Origin: Nitrospira sp.
GTDB taxonomy: Bacteria > Nitrospirota > Nitrospiria > Nitrospirales > Nitrospiraceae
NCBI GenBank assembly: GCA_029865225.1
Contig: JAOUHJ010000013.1
Span: forward strand, 1 to 64,000
DNA: 64,000 nt
Direction of reading: 5' to 3'
In this document: positions 1-9,142 of the stretch, piece after piece
Numbering within the stretch: position 1 is the stretch's first letter
Layout of the letters: every line of letters starts with the position of its first letter
Program-made: the position numbers and the translations under genes
Notes under the pieces: model-generated
Database searches by the model: none
What the model was told of the DNA's origin: nothing
The model's input: only the letters and a program-made list of their open reading frames with translations

Positions 1-237
1 TGTTGGCCTTCGCCTGATCTTGGACAGCACCAGGAGGCATGCACGTGAAAACCCGCCATCACCCGTCCGAAACCCGCATCAAATCATGTGGGCTCCCACC
101 AGGTCTCGGCTATCTTGGACAGCAATGCATTTAAATATGAAACGGACTCCTATTGGGAACGATATAGCATTTCAACGATTCATCTGGTGGGTGGGGTCGC
201 AGTGCATGTCTGAATCGACGGGACCGAAGCAGCTTCC
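1..237. other. no gene recognised
   Basis: No convincing gene is visible on either strand; open frames here lack recognisable motifs and a good ribosome binding site. The only structure seen is a 13-base direct repeat, ATCTTGGACAGCA, at 17-29 and 112-124. It may be the downstream region of the DksA-like gene or a remnant of something outside the window. Confidence 0.4.
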
Positions 238-687
238 TCAGCCTCGAGCTTGTTCTTCCTGTTCCTGCAGGGTCTTGCATTCGATGCAGAGTGTGGTTAC
301 GGGGCGGGCCTTGAGCCGCTTGTAGGGAATATCTCCACCACAATGCTCACACGTTCCATAGGTAGCCGCATCCATCCGCTCCAGGGCTTCCTCAATCTTT
401 TTGAGTAACTTCCGTTCGCGGTCACGAATTCGCATCGAAAAGTTCTGGTCGATCTCGGCGGACGCCTGGTCGCTGACGTCCGGCAATGCTGCGATGTCCC
501 CGCGATGTGTCAGGACTTCCCCGGCTTCATTGAGGATGGCCTCGCGTTGGCGTTCGAGATCGCGGCGTATATCCGGATATTTTCCATTCTTGGGGACGTT
601 CTTTCGAGGAGTTGCCGAACGTTTGGAGCGTGTTGACTTAGGGGCTTTTGTTGAAGGCGTTCGCTTTTTGGTGGAACGTGCTTTCAT
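238..687 (-). CDS. DksA/TraR-family zinc-finger protein
   Basis: This 149-residue protein has the DksA/TraR layout. A basic Lys/Arg/Ser-rich N-terminal tail (about 1-38) is followed by a coiled-coil segment (about 40-108) and a C-terminal four-cysteine zinc finger with Cys113, Cys116, Cys134 and Cys137. A DVSDQA sequence sits near residues 70-75, where DksA carries its DxxDxA tip motif. Family members bind the RNA polymerase secondary channel and modulate initiation with ppGpp. The long basic tail differs from E. coli DksA, so the exact role (DksA, TraR/YbiI or a Nitrospira-specific variant) is not settled. The ATG at 687 is the only good start seen. It lies downstream of the dnaX-ybaB-recR group on the same strand. 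Confidence 0.85.
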   Translation of the reverse strand: MKARSTKKRTPSTKAPKSTRSKRSATPRKNVPKNGKYPDIRRDLERQREAILNEAGEVLTHRGDIAALPDVSDQASAEIDQNFSMRIRDRERKLLKKIEEALERMDAATYGTCEHCGGDIPYKRLKARPVTTLCIECKTLQEQEEQARG

Positions 688-771
688 AGCCAGGGCTCTA
701 CGTCTATGTTAATGAAGGGACTATATCAACCTACCCGAGAAGGGGTCAACGAGTGTCGATGTCCACTACGA

Positions 772-1374
772 CTACAAATCCCGACGACCCTCGATCGATT
801 TCAGCAACGTTACTTCGTCCGCATACTCAATGTCCATGCCCACGGGAATACCATAGGCGATGCGAGACACACGGATCCCGAATGGCTTAAGCAATCGAGT
901 GAGGTAGATCGCGGTGGCTTCTCCTTCTATGGTGGGGTTCGTGGCAAGAATCACTTCTTCAACTCCACCAAGCTTGACACGGTCGATTAACTCATCCGCT
1001 CGGATGTCGCCTGGACCGACACCGTCGAGCGGAGAAAGCGCACCCAACAGGACGTGATAGAGGCCACGATAGGCACCGGCCCGTTCTACGGCGTACAGAG
1101 TGCTCGGTTCCTCTACGACGAAAATCTTGGTTCGATCACGTTTTGGGTCTAAACAAAACTCGCATAAATCCCCTTCAGCGATATTCCGGCATTGTCGGCA
1201 AAACGCCAATCCGTCCTTCACCGCACGTATAGCGTCGGCCAGTCGTAATGCGTCTTCCCGTTCGGCCTTCATCAGGTGAAAAGCCAACCGTTGCGCACTC
1301 TTGTGACCGACTCCAGGGAGACGGACTAACTCCTTGATCAGTCTTGCCAACAGGCCTTGTTGATCGACGGCCAT
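772..1374 (-). CDS. recR: recombination mediator RecR
   Basis: RecR acts with RecO/RecF to load RecA at single-stranded gaps. The 200-residue length is typical. The order is a helix-hairpin-helix (LVRLPGVGHKSAQRLAFHL, about 16-34), a C4 zinc finger (Cys59, Cys62, Cys71, Cys74) and a Toprim domain starting at IFVVEEPSTLYAVE. The Walker-like C-terminal end (YGIPVGMDIEYADE) is also present. It follows ybaB by two bases, giving the common dnaX-ybaB-recR gene order. ATG start at 1374. Confidence 0.97.
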   Translation of the reverse strand: MAVDQQGLLARLIKELVRLPGVGHKSAQRLAFHLMKAEREDALRLADAIRAVKDGLAFCRQCRNIAEGDLCEFCLDPKRDRTKIFVVEEPSTLYAVERAGAYRGLYHVLLGALSPLDGVGPGDIRADELIDRVKLGGVEEVILATNPTIEGEATAIYLTRLLKPFGIRVSRIAYGIPVGMDIEYADEVTLLKSIEGRRDL

Positions 1375-1376
1375 CG

Positions 1377-1700
1377 TTAAAATAAGCCCGGGATTTTCAT
1401 TCCGCCGGTCAACGCTTTCATTTCACTTTCCATCAATTCCTTCGCCTTACGGAGTGCTTCGTTCGTCGCGGCCACCACCAGATCCTGAAGCATATCGACA
1501 TCGCCGCTCTTCACGATTTCAGGATCGATGGCCACGCTGACAATCTGCATCGCACCGTTCGCGGTTACCGTGACAATCCCACCGCCTGCCGTGCCGCTGG
1601 TGGTCTTCGATGCCGCTTGTTCTTGAAGCTTGGCCATCTGTTCCTGCATGGCTTGAGCTTGCTTGAGAATGTTGTTCATGTTGCCGAAAGGGTTCTTCAT
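1377..1700 (-). CDS. YbaB/EbfC nucleoid-associated protein
   Basis: This 107-residue protein belongs to the YbaB/EbfC DNA-binding family, small dimers that bind DNA and often sit between dnaX and recR, as here. The N-terminus has a Gln-rich amphipathic helix (KQAQAMQEQMAKLQEQA). The core has the family features VTVTANG and SVAIDPEIV, followed by the conserved LVVAATNEALRKAKELM helix. The start codon overlaps the dnaX stop by four bases, suggesting translational coupling. Confidence 0.95.
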   Translation of the reverse strand: MKNPFGNMNNILKQAQAMQEQMAKLQEQAASKTTSGTAGGGIVTVTANGAMQIVSVAIDPEIVKSGDVDMLQDLVVAATNEALRKAKELMESEMKALTGGMKIPGLF

Positions 1701-3490
1701 TCGTGTGCCTCCTGTTGCGCTACAGTCCGAACCTCGGCCAATTCAGCGCCGAAGATCTCGAGTGCCTGCTTCACCGTCGGATTCGCCCTTGCGCGTTCGA
1801 ATAACACCATTCGCTGCTCTTCTTCCTTGGCGGCTCGAACTTGAGCCATGGTTGGCCCAGGTGGATGGGTATCATCCAGCTCGACAATGCGAACCCGGAC
1901 GGGGTGCCCCGTTTGTTGCTCACACAGCTTCGCCAAGATAAGAAGATTGTCCTGTTTTTCCAATCTGGCTCTGGCCAAGGTTGCTTGCTTCGGAAATCCG
2001 ATGGTGACGAGCTCGCCCTCTATCCAAACAAAGCGACCAGCCTCGAGAAACGGTGCCATATTTGGGAAAGAGGCATTGACTTCCTCTTGTACCGATTCCC
2101 AATGCAATAGGGTTCGTGGGCCGACGGTTGTAGTCGTCATGGCCGCTGAAGTTGAAGATGCAGTGCTTAAAGGTTTGGGGGTGGGGTGTGGGAGGGTTTG
2201 TCCATCATCGCATTCCGCCTGTGAGTCGGAGCTATGTCGAGGGGCTAACTTTTCCCCAGCAGGCACATCCTGGCGCTGAGAAGAGGGGGGGAGAGTGGTC
2301 GGTGGAACGGGCGTCTTCGCCTGCGGCCTAGGGAGATTCGGCTTGGATGGTGGTGTGGCCTCTACAGGTCGGTCCGTACCACGGTCTCGCTGGCGGAACA
2401 ATCGTGTGGCTCGGATGGCGGCAGTTTCTACCACGAAACGAGGGTGGGAGCTGAATCGGAGCGAATCTTCAGCCTGAATGAAGATTGCCAATAGTTCCTG
2501 GATTTGTTCGGGCGTCAACGATTTCGCTTCTACCGAAAGCTGGTTCAGCTCATCTTCCGCAGTTTCAATCAAACTGCGCAATTCGGTTGTACCGGGAACG
2601 ACTGCGGCCACAAGCAAATTGCGTAGACGTTCGACCACGTCTGCGCAAAATGCCCGCAAGTCATGTCCTTGATCAAGCAACTGGGCAAGGCTGGTCAGTG
2701 CAGCTGGGCTATCTTGGGCCAAAATCGCTCCCACGAGTTTCTGGACCATCTCTTGGGGCACGGCTCCCAAGATTACTTCAAGTTCGGAATGGCGGATCGT
2801 CTTGCCGCCATAGGCGACCACCTGATCAAGCAGGCTCAGGGCATCTCGCATGCTTCCTTCGCTGGCTCGAGCCAGGGCCACGAAACTTCGGTCCTCGAGG
2901 GTCAACTGATCTTGAGCCGCGACATGTCGAAGCCGCTCGATGATCTCGGCCCTGGCGATGCGCCGAAAATTGTAATGCTGGCATCGTGAGAGAATCGTCG
3001 CGGGGATCTTGTGAATTTCCGTGGTGGCAAACACGAAGACGACATGCGCTGGGGGTTCTTCGAGCGTCTTTAAGAGGGCATTAAATGCTGAGTTAGAGAG
3101 CATGTGAACTTCATCGATGATATAGACGCGAAACTGCCCACGAAACGGTGTGAACTTGACGTTTTCTCGAATTTCCCGGACATCGTCCACACTGGTGTTG
3201 GATGCGCCGTCGATCTCAATGACGTCGACCGAACTCCCCTGTGCGATCTCGCGGCAGTTCTCGCACATATCGCAAGGATGATTGGTCGGTCCTCGCTCAC
3301 AGTTGAGCGCTTTTGCGAGGATTCGAGCGACGGTCGTTTTGCCCACACCGCGCGTACCAGAAAATAGGTATGCATGCGCGATCTGCCTCATCGAGACCGC
3401 GTTCCTGAGTGTTTGGACGACATGGGATTGACCGATCACGTCGTCAAATGTGCCGGGTCGATATTTCCGAGCAGAAACTTGGTAGTCCAA
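1697..3490 (-). CDS. dnaX: DNA polymerase III subunit gamma/tau
   Basis: This is the clamp-loader ATPase of the replicative polymerase, 597 residues long. The AAA+ core contains Walker A GTRGVGKT (45-52), zinc-binding cysteines (Cys64, Cys73, Cys76, Cys79), Walker B IIDEVHML and the SRC motif (ILSRCQHY). A Pro/Ser/Thr-rich linker (about 380-440) precedes the tau-specific C-terminus. The start is TTG at 3490, preceded by a GGGAT Shine-Dalgarno; the sequence MDYQVSARKYRP matches the family's N-terminus. I saw no A-rich slippery site in the linker, so production of a short gamma form by frameshifting is not evident. Confidence 0.97.
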   Translation of the reverse strand: MDYQVSARKYRPGTFDDVIGQSHVVQTLRNAVSMRQIAHAYLFSGTRGVGKTTVARILAKALNCERGPTNHPCDMCENCREIAQGSSVDVIEIDGASNTSVDDVREIRENVKFTPFRGQFRVYIIDEVHMLSNSAFNALLKTLEEPPAHVVFVFATTEIHKIPATILSRCQHYNFRRIARAEIIERLRHVAAQDQLTLEDRSFVALARASEGSMRDALSLLDQVVAYGGKTIRHSELEVILGAVPQEMVQKLVGAILAQDSPAALTSLAQLLDQGHDLRAFCADVVERLRNLLVAAVVPGTTELRSLIETAEDELNQLSVEAKSLTPEQIQELLAIFIQAEDSLRFSSHPRFVVETAAIRATRLFRQRDRGTDRPVEATPPSKPNLPRPQAKTPVPPTTLPPSSQRQDVPAGEKLAPRHSSDSQAECDDGQTLPHPTPKPLSTASSTSAAMTTTTVGPRTLLHWESVQEEVNASFPNMAPFLEAGRFVWIEGELVTIGFPKQATLARARLEKQDNLLILAKLCEQQTGHPVRVRIVELDDTHPPGPTMAQVRAAKEEEQRMVLFERARANPTVKQALEIFGAELAEVRTVAQQEAHE

Positions 3491-3605
3491 CGGTCTCTAT
3501 CCCTTTCCCGTGTGCGATAATTTCAGGATGGAGAGGCACGCGGGAGAGTTCAGTGCCACGAGAAGATCAGCTGATTCTACTTCCCGCAATTTTGAAAAGA
3601 GAAGT

Positions 3606-3706
3606 GGGGCCAGGTGATCCTGCGGCACACAGAACTGGCTGCTTACCGTTGCTTCCTTCCGGACCTGGCGGGGTTCACAGGGTTCCATTGCACAGGGCCC
3701 AGCCCC
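3606..3706 (-). ncRNA. ffs: signal recognition particle RNA (small bacterial 4.5S type)
   Basis: On the minus strand the segment folds as a long hairpin with complementary ends (GGGGC at the 5' end, GGCCCC at the 3' end). It carries the conserved SRP core: CAGGTCCGGAAGGAAGCA with the GGAA tetraloop, followed by the symmetric-loop partner AGCAGCCA. It sits between tRNA-Ser and dnaX on the same strand. It would bind Ffh for co-translational membrane targeting. Ends are estimated from the terminal pairing. Confidence 0.92.
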
Positions 3707-3819
3707 TATTCTCATATGAAACTCTCCGAATAATAATTCATCACACTACGGTCTCTGTTCACTCGCACGAATATGCCATGGTGAAAAGAAGCGAGCCCAA
3801 CATAATACGAAGTGTAATA

Positions 3820-3909
<90 letters not shown>

Positions 3910-3933
3910 GCGTCGAGAAGTACAAGGGTTGGC

Positions 3934-3962
3934 ATCTTAGCATGCGTGTGCATAGCCAGCAA
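3934..3962 (-). promoter_or_regulatory. candidate sigma-70 promoter for tRNA-Ser
   Basis: On the minus strand, -35 TTGCTG (3957-3962) and -10 TAAGAT (3934-3939) are separated by 17 bases. A TGC just before the -10 makes it an extended -10. It lies about 25 bases upstream of the tRNA-Ser 5' end. Confidence 0.5.
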
Positions 3963-4069
3963 GGCGAACGGGTCACGAGGCATATGTTGGTCATGAGTTC
4001 AACTTGAGATCTCCTTTGTTAGGTGTGATGATAAGAAATAGTAGGATAAAGTTCCCTCGGTCGTATGGG

Positions 4070-4099
4070 TTGACACTTATAGGGGTCCGACGGTACAAA
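4070..4099 (+). promoter_or_regulatory. candidate sigma-70 promoter for tRNA-Leu/tig
   Basis: A perfect -35 TTGACA (4070-4075) is followed after 18 bases by TACAAA (4094-4099). It is about 70 bases upstream of tRNA-Leu and would read into tRNA-Leu, tig, clpP and clpX. Confidence 0.45.
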
Positions 4100-4166
4100 G
4101 CTATACAACATTGCCTATTTTGCTGTCTTACGTAAGGGGGTAGCTCCGCGGACATTCTCCACTCAT

Positions 4167-4249
4167 GCGAGAGTGGCGGAACTGGCAGACGCGCGAGACT
4201 TAGGATCTCGTGGGTGACCGTGGGGGTTCAAGTCCCCCCTCTCGCACCA
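4167..4249 (+). tRNA. tRNA-Leu (anticodon UAG)
   Basis: An 83-base class II tRNA. The acceptor GCGAGAG pairs with CTCTCGC, the anticodon loop CTTAGGA is closed by CGAGA/TCTCG, the variable arm is TGGGTGACCGT, and the T-loop is GGTTCAAGTCC. CCA is encoded at 4247-4249. It ends only 33 bases before the trigger factor gene, so they may share a transcript. Confidence 0.96.
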
Positions 4250-4282
4250 ATCACTTTAGTCCCCTAAGCTGGGAGCTCGATC

Positions 4283-5602
4283 TTGACGATGAAGATGGAA
4301 GTAACGGAGCTGGGACCGATGAAGCGTGCCTTGAAAATAGAGGTGCCAGCTGAGGAGGTGAGCCAGCAATTTTCGCGTGCGTACCTGGAACTCAACCGAC
4401 AAATACGGATACCAGGATTTCGCCCAGGGAAAGCCCCGACGGCAATTCTAGAACAGCGTTATGCCAAAACGGTTGAGGAGGATGTGATTCGAAAACTCAT
4501 CCCTGATTTTTATGATCGAGCCATCAAAGAAGCAGGAATTAGTCCGGTGCTGGTAGAAATTCCGCCTCTGGATCGCGTGAAAATCAAGAAAGACTCTCCT
4601 TTCACATTTACGGCGACGGTCGAAATCAAGCCGTCGATCGAGCTTCACAGTTATAAAGCTCCCAATCCCATTTCCCTCTCAGCTGATAAGCGCACAGTCA
4701 CGAGTGAACAGGTAGATCGCGCTCTGGATGTATTACGTGAGCAGCATGCTCAGTTAGACGCCGCACCAGTGGGTACGGCGTTGACCGAGGAGGCCTATGC
4801 CATCGTTGACCTTGAAGGATTCCTAGACGGTACACCTCTTGAAGGTGCTAAGAAAGAAGGGCAGCTGCATCGCGTAGGGTCAAAGGCGACTTTGCTGGGC
4901 ATAGAAATCGATGCACAGCTTATCGGAAAATACCAGGGAGACGTTATAGAAATTCCTCAGACCTATCCCGCGAACCATCCTGACCAACGAGTCGCGGGAA
5001 AAACCGTTAGGTTCCGTCTAGAAATCAAGGGAGTCAAACAGAGGAAGCTTCAGGCGCTCGACGACGAATTCGCCAAGGACTGTGGACCGTATGCCTCCCT
5101 CCAAGAGTTAAAAGACAAGCTACGCGGTGAAATGGAAAAGGCTCTCAAGAAAGATATGGAAGAGTCGTATAAGGATACACTTCTCAAACGCCTGCTCGAA
5201 ACGCATCATTTTGACCTACCTGATTCACTTGTCGAACGAGAACTCAGTGCAATTGTGCGACAAAAACTCCAAGCCCGGCATCGAGGTAACGCTACTGATA
5301 CGCTACCTGCATCGGATGCGGAAGAACAGAAGAGGATTCGCGAAGACCACCGTGAGGAGGCGAATCGTCGTGTGAAAGCGGGGTTGATCCTCGAGGCCAT
5401 TGCTGAGAAAGAAGGGTTGTCGGTGAGCCAGGACGATCTCAACAATGAAGTAACCCGACTCGCCTCGGAGCTCAGGGTGCCGATGGCCGACCTTGTGAAA
5501 ATGATTCAGGCAGGGGGGCAGGATTCCATTGAGGAATTACGTACCCGAATCTTGGCTGACAAGGCGCTGGATTTTGTGTATCGTCATGCGATTATTCAAT
5601 GA
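4283..5602 (+). CDS. tig: trigger factor, ribosome-associated chaperone
   Basis: Trigger factor binds the ribosomal exit tunnel through L23 and chaperones nascent chains; it also has a peptidyl-prolyl isomerase domain. The protein has the ribosome-binding signature GFRPGKAP (45-52) in its N-terminal domain, a central FKBP-like domain (about 155-250) and a helical C-terminal substrate-binding arm. Its 439-residue length is typical. The TTG at 4283 has a GGGAG Shine-Dalgarno seven bases upstream. The ATG at 4289 gives the usual MKMEVTEL-type N-terminus and remains possible. The tig-clpP-clpX order is widely conserved. Confidence 0.97.
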   Translation: MTMKMEVTELGPMKRALKIEVPAEEVSQQFSRAYLELNRQIRIPGFRPGKAPTAILEQRYAKTVEEDVIRKLIPDFYDRAIKEAGISPVLVEIPPLDRVKIKKDSPFTFTATVEIKPSIELHSYKAPNPISLSADKRTVTSEQVDRALDVLREQHAQLDAAPVGTALTEEAYAIVDLEGFLDGTPLEGAKKEGQLHRVGSKATLLGIEIDAQLIGKYQGDVIEIPQTYPANHPDQRVAGKTVRFRLEIKGVKQRKLQALDDEFAKDCGPYASLQELKDKLRGEMEKALKKDMEESYKDTLLKRLLETHHFDLPDSLVERELSAIVRQKLQARHRGNATDTLPASDAEEQKRIREDHREEANRRVKAGLILEAIAEKEGLSVSQDDLNNEVTRLASELRVPMADLVKMIQAGGQDSIEELRTRILADKALDFVYRHAIIQ

Positions 5603-5671
5603 TGAAGGCAGCCGTTCGTCGCGCCTGATTTCGTCCGACAGGGGCGTCTAGAAGAAAGGAACTGAGGAACT

Positions 5672-6310
5672 ATGTTGGTCCCGATCGTCGTGGAACAGAC
5701 CAATCGAGGGGAACGAGCCTATGATATTTACTCACGCCTTCTCAAAGATCGCATCATTTTCCTTGGTGCCCCGATTGACGACGTGTTTGCCAACCTGGTG
5801 ATCGCCCAACTGCTTTTTCTTGAAGCGGAAGATCCGGAGAAAGATATAAATCTCTATGTCAATTCGCCCGGGGGGAGTGTGACTGCGGGATTGGGGATCT
5901 ACGATACAATGCAGTATGTGAAACCTCCAATCAACACCATTTGTCTCGGTCAGGCTGCGAGCATGGGGGCTCTCCTTTTGACTGCTGGAACAAGAGGTAA
6001 ACGGTTTGCTTTACCCAATGCTCGAGTGATGATCCATCAACCGTTAGGTGGATTCCAAGGTCAGGCGACAGAGATCGATATCCATGCTCGAGAAATACTA
6101 AAGATTCGCGAACGCCTCAACGAGATCATGGCCAAGCACACAGGGCAACCTATCGAAAAAATCGCTCACGATACTGAACGGGATTATTTCATGTCGGGTG
6201 AGGAAGCGAAACGATACGGGATCATTGACGAGGTCATTACGCGGCCTCCGAAATTCATGAAAGCAGTGGAGTCCGGCGACGGAGGAAAAGACGGGGCCAA
6301 AGGCAAGTAA
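5672..6310 (+). CDS. clpP: ATP-dependent Clp protease proteolytic subunit
   Basis: ClpP forms the tetradecameric serine-protease chamber that degrades proteins unfolded by ClpX or ClpA. The protein has 212 residues. The catalytic triad is visible: Ser97 in [11 protein letters not shown], His122 in MIHQPLGG, and Asp171 after HDTER. The NSPGGSV substrate-binding strand is present. No long propeptide is seen. The Shine-Dalgarno GAGGAA lies just before the ATG at 5672. clpX follows 14 bases after the stop. Confidence 0.98.
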   Translation: MLVPIVVEQTNRGERAYDIYSRLLKDRIIFLGAPIDDVFANLVIAQLLFLEAEDPEKDINLYVNSPGGSVTAGLGIYDTMQYVKPPINTICLGQAASMGALLLTAGTRGKRFALPNARVMIHQPLGGFQGQATEIDIHAREILKIRERLNEIMAKHTGQPIEKIAHDTERDYFMSGEEAKRYGIIDEVITRPPKFMKAVESGDGGKDGAKGK

Positions 6311-6324
6311 CACGGGGGGGATCC

Positions 6325-7581
6325 ATGGCCAAGCAGGAAAAGATGGACCGACACTTGCGGTGTTCTTTCTGTGGAAAAAGCCGAGATGAAGTGCGAAAAC
6401 TGATAGCCGGACCGACAGTCTATATTTGCGATGAGTGCGTCAATCTCTGCAATGACATTATTGCTGAGGATTGGGAGGAAGCGAAAGAGGAGATTTCATC
6501 GAAGCTCAAGAAGCCTGCGGAAATTAAGCACCACCTCGATCAATATGTCATCGGCCAGGAGCGCGCTAAACGTATCTTGTCAGTGGCCGTTCACAATCAC
6601 TACAAGCGCATCTCTTCAAAGGAAAAAGGGGTTGATGATATTGAACTTCAGAAGGGTAACATCCTCATGGTGGGCCCCACCGGGACAGGGAAGACCCTTC
6701 TGGCACAAACCTTGGCCAAGTACCTGGATGTTCCGTTTACCCTCGCCGATGCGACAACCCTGACCGAGGCCGGTTATGTAGGGGAAGATGTTGAGAACAT
6801 CATCCTGAAACTCCTGCAAGCGGCTGACTACGATGTTGAACGGGCTGAACGCGGGATCGTCTACATCGATGAAATCGATAAAATCAGTAGGAAGAGCGAC
6901 AGTCCATCGATAACTCGGGATGTTTCCGGTGAGGGAGTACAGCAAGCCCTCTTGAAATTGATTGAAGGCACAATTGCGAATGTCCCTCCGCAAGGAGGGA
7001 GAAAGCATCCGCATCAAGAGTTCATTCAGGTGAATACCAGCAACATTCTGTTTATCTGTGGTGGCGCGTTTGTGGGACTGGAGCAAGTCATCGAGCAACG
7101 GCTGAATCGAAAGTCGATGGGGTTTGGGGCGGAAATTCGCGGGAAAAGTGATGTACGCTTGGGCGATCTACTTGCGAAAGTGCAGCCTGAAGACTTCTTG
7201 AAATATGGGCTAATACCTGAATTTGTCGGACGGTTGCCCGTTGTTGCGACACTAGAAGAGTTGGATGACAGAGCCCTTATCCGTATCTTGACGGAACCTC
7301 GCAATGCCTTGACGAAACAGTACGAAAAGTTGCTTTCCTTCGAAAAAGTCAAACTACGGTTTACAGAGGGGGCGTTGGTGGCTGTCGCACGAAAAGCGTA
7401 TTCACAGAAAACTGGTGCTCGCGGCCTTCGAGCCATATTGGAAGAGGTAATGCTCGACGTAATGTACGACGCACCGTCCCAGAAACAGATCATCGAGGTA
7501 GTCATTACGGAGGATGCCATCCAGGGCAAGAACCCACCGATGCGTATCTTTGAACAAGAGAACGATGCCAAGACAGCGTAA
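6325..7581 (+). CDS. clpX: ATP-dependent Clp protease ATP-binding subunit ClpX
   Basis: ClpX is the hexameric AAA+ unfoldase that feeds substrates to ClpP. The 418-residue protein has the N-terminal C4 zinc-binding domain (Cys13, Cys16, Cys35, Cys38) and Walker A GPTGTGKT. Walker B is IVYIDEIDK. Sensor and pore features include GYVGEDVE and the RKSMGFGAE segment, and the C-terminal ClpX domain carries KTGARGLR. It is directly downstream of clpP with its own GGGGGG-type Shine-Dalgarno. Confidence 0.98.
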   Translation: MAKQEKMDRHLRCSFCGKSRDEVRKLIAGPTVYICDECVNLCNDIIAEDWEEAKEEISSKLKKPAEIKHHLDQYVIGQERAKRILSVAVHNHYKRISSKEKGVDDIELQKGNILMVGPTGTGKTLLAQTLAKYLDVPFTLADATTLTEAGYVGEDVENIILKLLQAADYDVERAERGIVYIDEIDKISRKSDSPSITRDVSGEGVQQALLKLIEGTIANVPPQGGRKHPHQEFIQVNTSNILFICGGAFVGLEQVIEQRLNRKSMGFGAEIRGKSDVRLGDLLAKVQPEDFLKYGLIPEFVGRLPVVATLEELDDRALIRILTEPRNALTKQYEKLLSFEKVKLRFTEGALVAVARKAYSQKTGARGLRAILEEVMLDVMYDAPSQKQIIEVVITEDAIQGKNPPMRIFEQENDAKTA

Positions 7582-7764
7582 ATATTATGGAATTTCTCGT
7601 TCACGCACTAGCCTCCTCGACATTTTAGAAAGACCTAGGTTGGTCGGTATTCTGGCTGAGACCACCGACATTCTTCTCTCCCTCTAGTACTCCTATCCAT
7701 TATCTCGACAAGCAGAATCCCTGAGCTATACTTTCCAGGTGTACAGTGGTTGGACGGAGGTCTT

Positions 7765-8283
7765 GTGAAATACCCTGTTTCTCTGAGTTTCCGCCATAAG
7801 GGCAAGGTCCTCGAACTTGACCCAGCCCGGGAAATGGTTGTCTTAGTGGGGGCTAAGGGAGAACCGATCGGCAGTTTAACTTGGGATTTCGTCATCGACC
7901 AGATTCTCGCCTATCACAAAGTTTCCGCTCAAAAAGAGGTTCGCTCTGAGCCACGGATCTCACTTGCGTTTCGAGTGAGGTATCACACCCCAGACGGCGT
8001 GCGATTTGAGAGTCGGGCTGGAGGTATCGGGGGGGGGGGGTTATTTATTGAAAGCCAATCTCCCCTTCCTGTAGGGACGAAGTTAGCCATGGAATTCTCC
8101 CTTCCTGAAAAGTCAGAAGAATGGCTGCCGGCTAAAGGGAGCGTTGCCTGGGTTTGTCCTAAAGCCGACCAATATACATTCAGTCCTGGAATGGGAATAC
8201 GATTTACTGAGATTGCGGATGAGATACGCGATCGGATCCATGAGTTGGTGAAAATTACCCAACATACGAGTCAGGCAGCTTAG
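7765..8283 (+). CDS. PilZ-like domain protein, first of a tandem pair
   Basis: A 172-residue protein from the GTG at 7765, chosen because ACGGAGG lies just upstream and the N-terminus then aligns with the downstream paralogue. Residues about 1-55 form a small unknown domain (VKYPVSLSF...). Residues about 60-165 resemble the PilZ variant found in Myxococcus paralogue families, with a basic EPRISLAFRVRY segment and the beta-barrel GGLFIES and FSPGMGIRF strands. The canonical D/N-x-S-x-x-G loop is replaced by GGIGGGG, so cyclic-di-GMP binding is uncertain. The glycine loop is encoded by a 12-G homopolymer. It sits 42 bases upstream of its paralogue. Confidence 0.8.
   Translation: MKYPVSLSFRHKGKVLELDPAREMVVLVGAKGEPIGSLTWDFVIDQILAYHKVSAQKEVRSEPRISLAFRVRYHTPDGVRFESRAGGIGGGGLFIESQSPLPVGTKLAMEFSLPEKSEEWLPAKGSVAWVCPKADQYTFSPGMGIRFTEIADEIRDRIHELVKITQHTSQAA
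8029..8040 (+). repeat. 12-G homopolymer inside the PilZ-like gene
   Basis: Twelve consecutive G bases encode the GGGG of the GGIGGGGLFIE loop in frame. The same loop in the neighbouring paralogue is written with interrupted glycine codons (GGTGGGGGCGGC). Long G tracts are prone to slipped-strand mispairing and to sequencing error. Confidence 0.95.
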
Positions 8284-8324
8284 TACCATTCCTCATGTAG
8301 CATACTACAAAGAGTCTCGGTTCT

Positions 8325-8843
8325 ATGAAACTTCCTGTTGTTTCCACTGCAGGTCATGAAGGTAAGTCTCTCGTCATCGATTCGAAGCTAGAAACGATCA
8401 CCATCCAAGACCCCTTTGGCCAGCTGTTGGGTGCTATGTCATGGGGTGCGGTCATCGAGCGTGTACTCGCCAGCGGTGAAGATGCCCGGTTTGCTCATTG
8501 CCGCGCCCAACCGCGTGCACCTCTTGCATTGAAAGTCCGTTACACGACGCCAGAAGGTAAGCAGTTTGATAGTCTGACAGGAGGTATCGGTGGGGGCGGC
8601 CTCTTTATTGAAAGCGGGGCTCCCTTGAAGCCAGGGACAGAGCTGACGGTTGAATTTGCCCTTCCAGATAAACCGTGGGATAAACTGACCGCGAAGGCCA
8701 AGGTCGCTTGGGTTCGAAGCAAACCCGAGCGATATCTGCTGTTTCCTGGGATGGGCGTTCAATTCATCGAACTGGATGAGCAGGTTCAGAAGGAACTAGT
8801 TGGGCTGGTCGAGGCACTGAACCGAAGCAGAAGCTCATCCTGA
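8325..8843 (+). CDS. PilZ-like domain protein, second of a tandem pair
   Basis: A 172-residue paralogue of the preceding gene, clearly alike over its whole length: MKLPVVSTAGHEGK against VKYPVSLSFRHKGK, QPRAPLALKVRYTTPEGKQF, GGIGGGGLFIESG and LFPGMGVQFIELD. The same two-part structure is present, a short N-terminal domain followed by a PilZ-like barrel with a glycine loop instead of the classical D/N-x-S-x-x-G motif. It probably arose by tandem duplication, and the pair may act as a heterodimer or as two related adaptors (inference). Nothing nearby names the process regulated. Confidence 0.8.
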   Translation: MKLPVVSTAGHEGKSLVIDSKLETITIQDPFGQLLGAMSWGAVIERVLASGEDARFAHCRAQPRAPLALKVRYTTPEGKQFDSLTGGIGGGGLFIESGAPLKPGTELTVEFALPDKPWDKLTAKAKVAWVRSKPERYLLFPGMGVQFIELDEQVQKELVGLVEALNRSRSSS

Positions 8844-9142
8844 AAGTTTAAGGGATCCCGTCCGTTTGCCAAATGTCCGTGAGTCTCGCGTCTCATCGAA
8901 AATTTCTTCTATCCTTACCAGCCCAAACACATCCCCTTAAGAAACCCTAACGCCTAGCTGCCTCCCCATGGATGACGATACCAAAGGAGTTCTTTGAGAA
9001 TTGAGTCGTTGCTGCGGTCCGTGGTAGCGTCAAAAATCTTTCGCACTTTCATTTTGCGGTGGCCCCCTCTCTGGCTTAGGCCACAGTCATTTCCTGAGGG
9101 AATTGCGTCAACAGCTCCATATGTACTGGACTCCGCAGGTAT
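8844..9142. other. intergenic region without recognised gene
   Basis: About 300 bases between the convergent PilZ-like and HEAT-repeat genes. No tRNA, long open frame or clear rho-independent terminator is seen. Confidence 0.4.

Noticed and set aside
2150-2400. Slippery sequence in the dnaX linker giving a gamma form
   Set aside because: No A-rich heptamer of the known type is present in the linker region.
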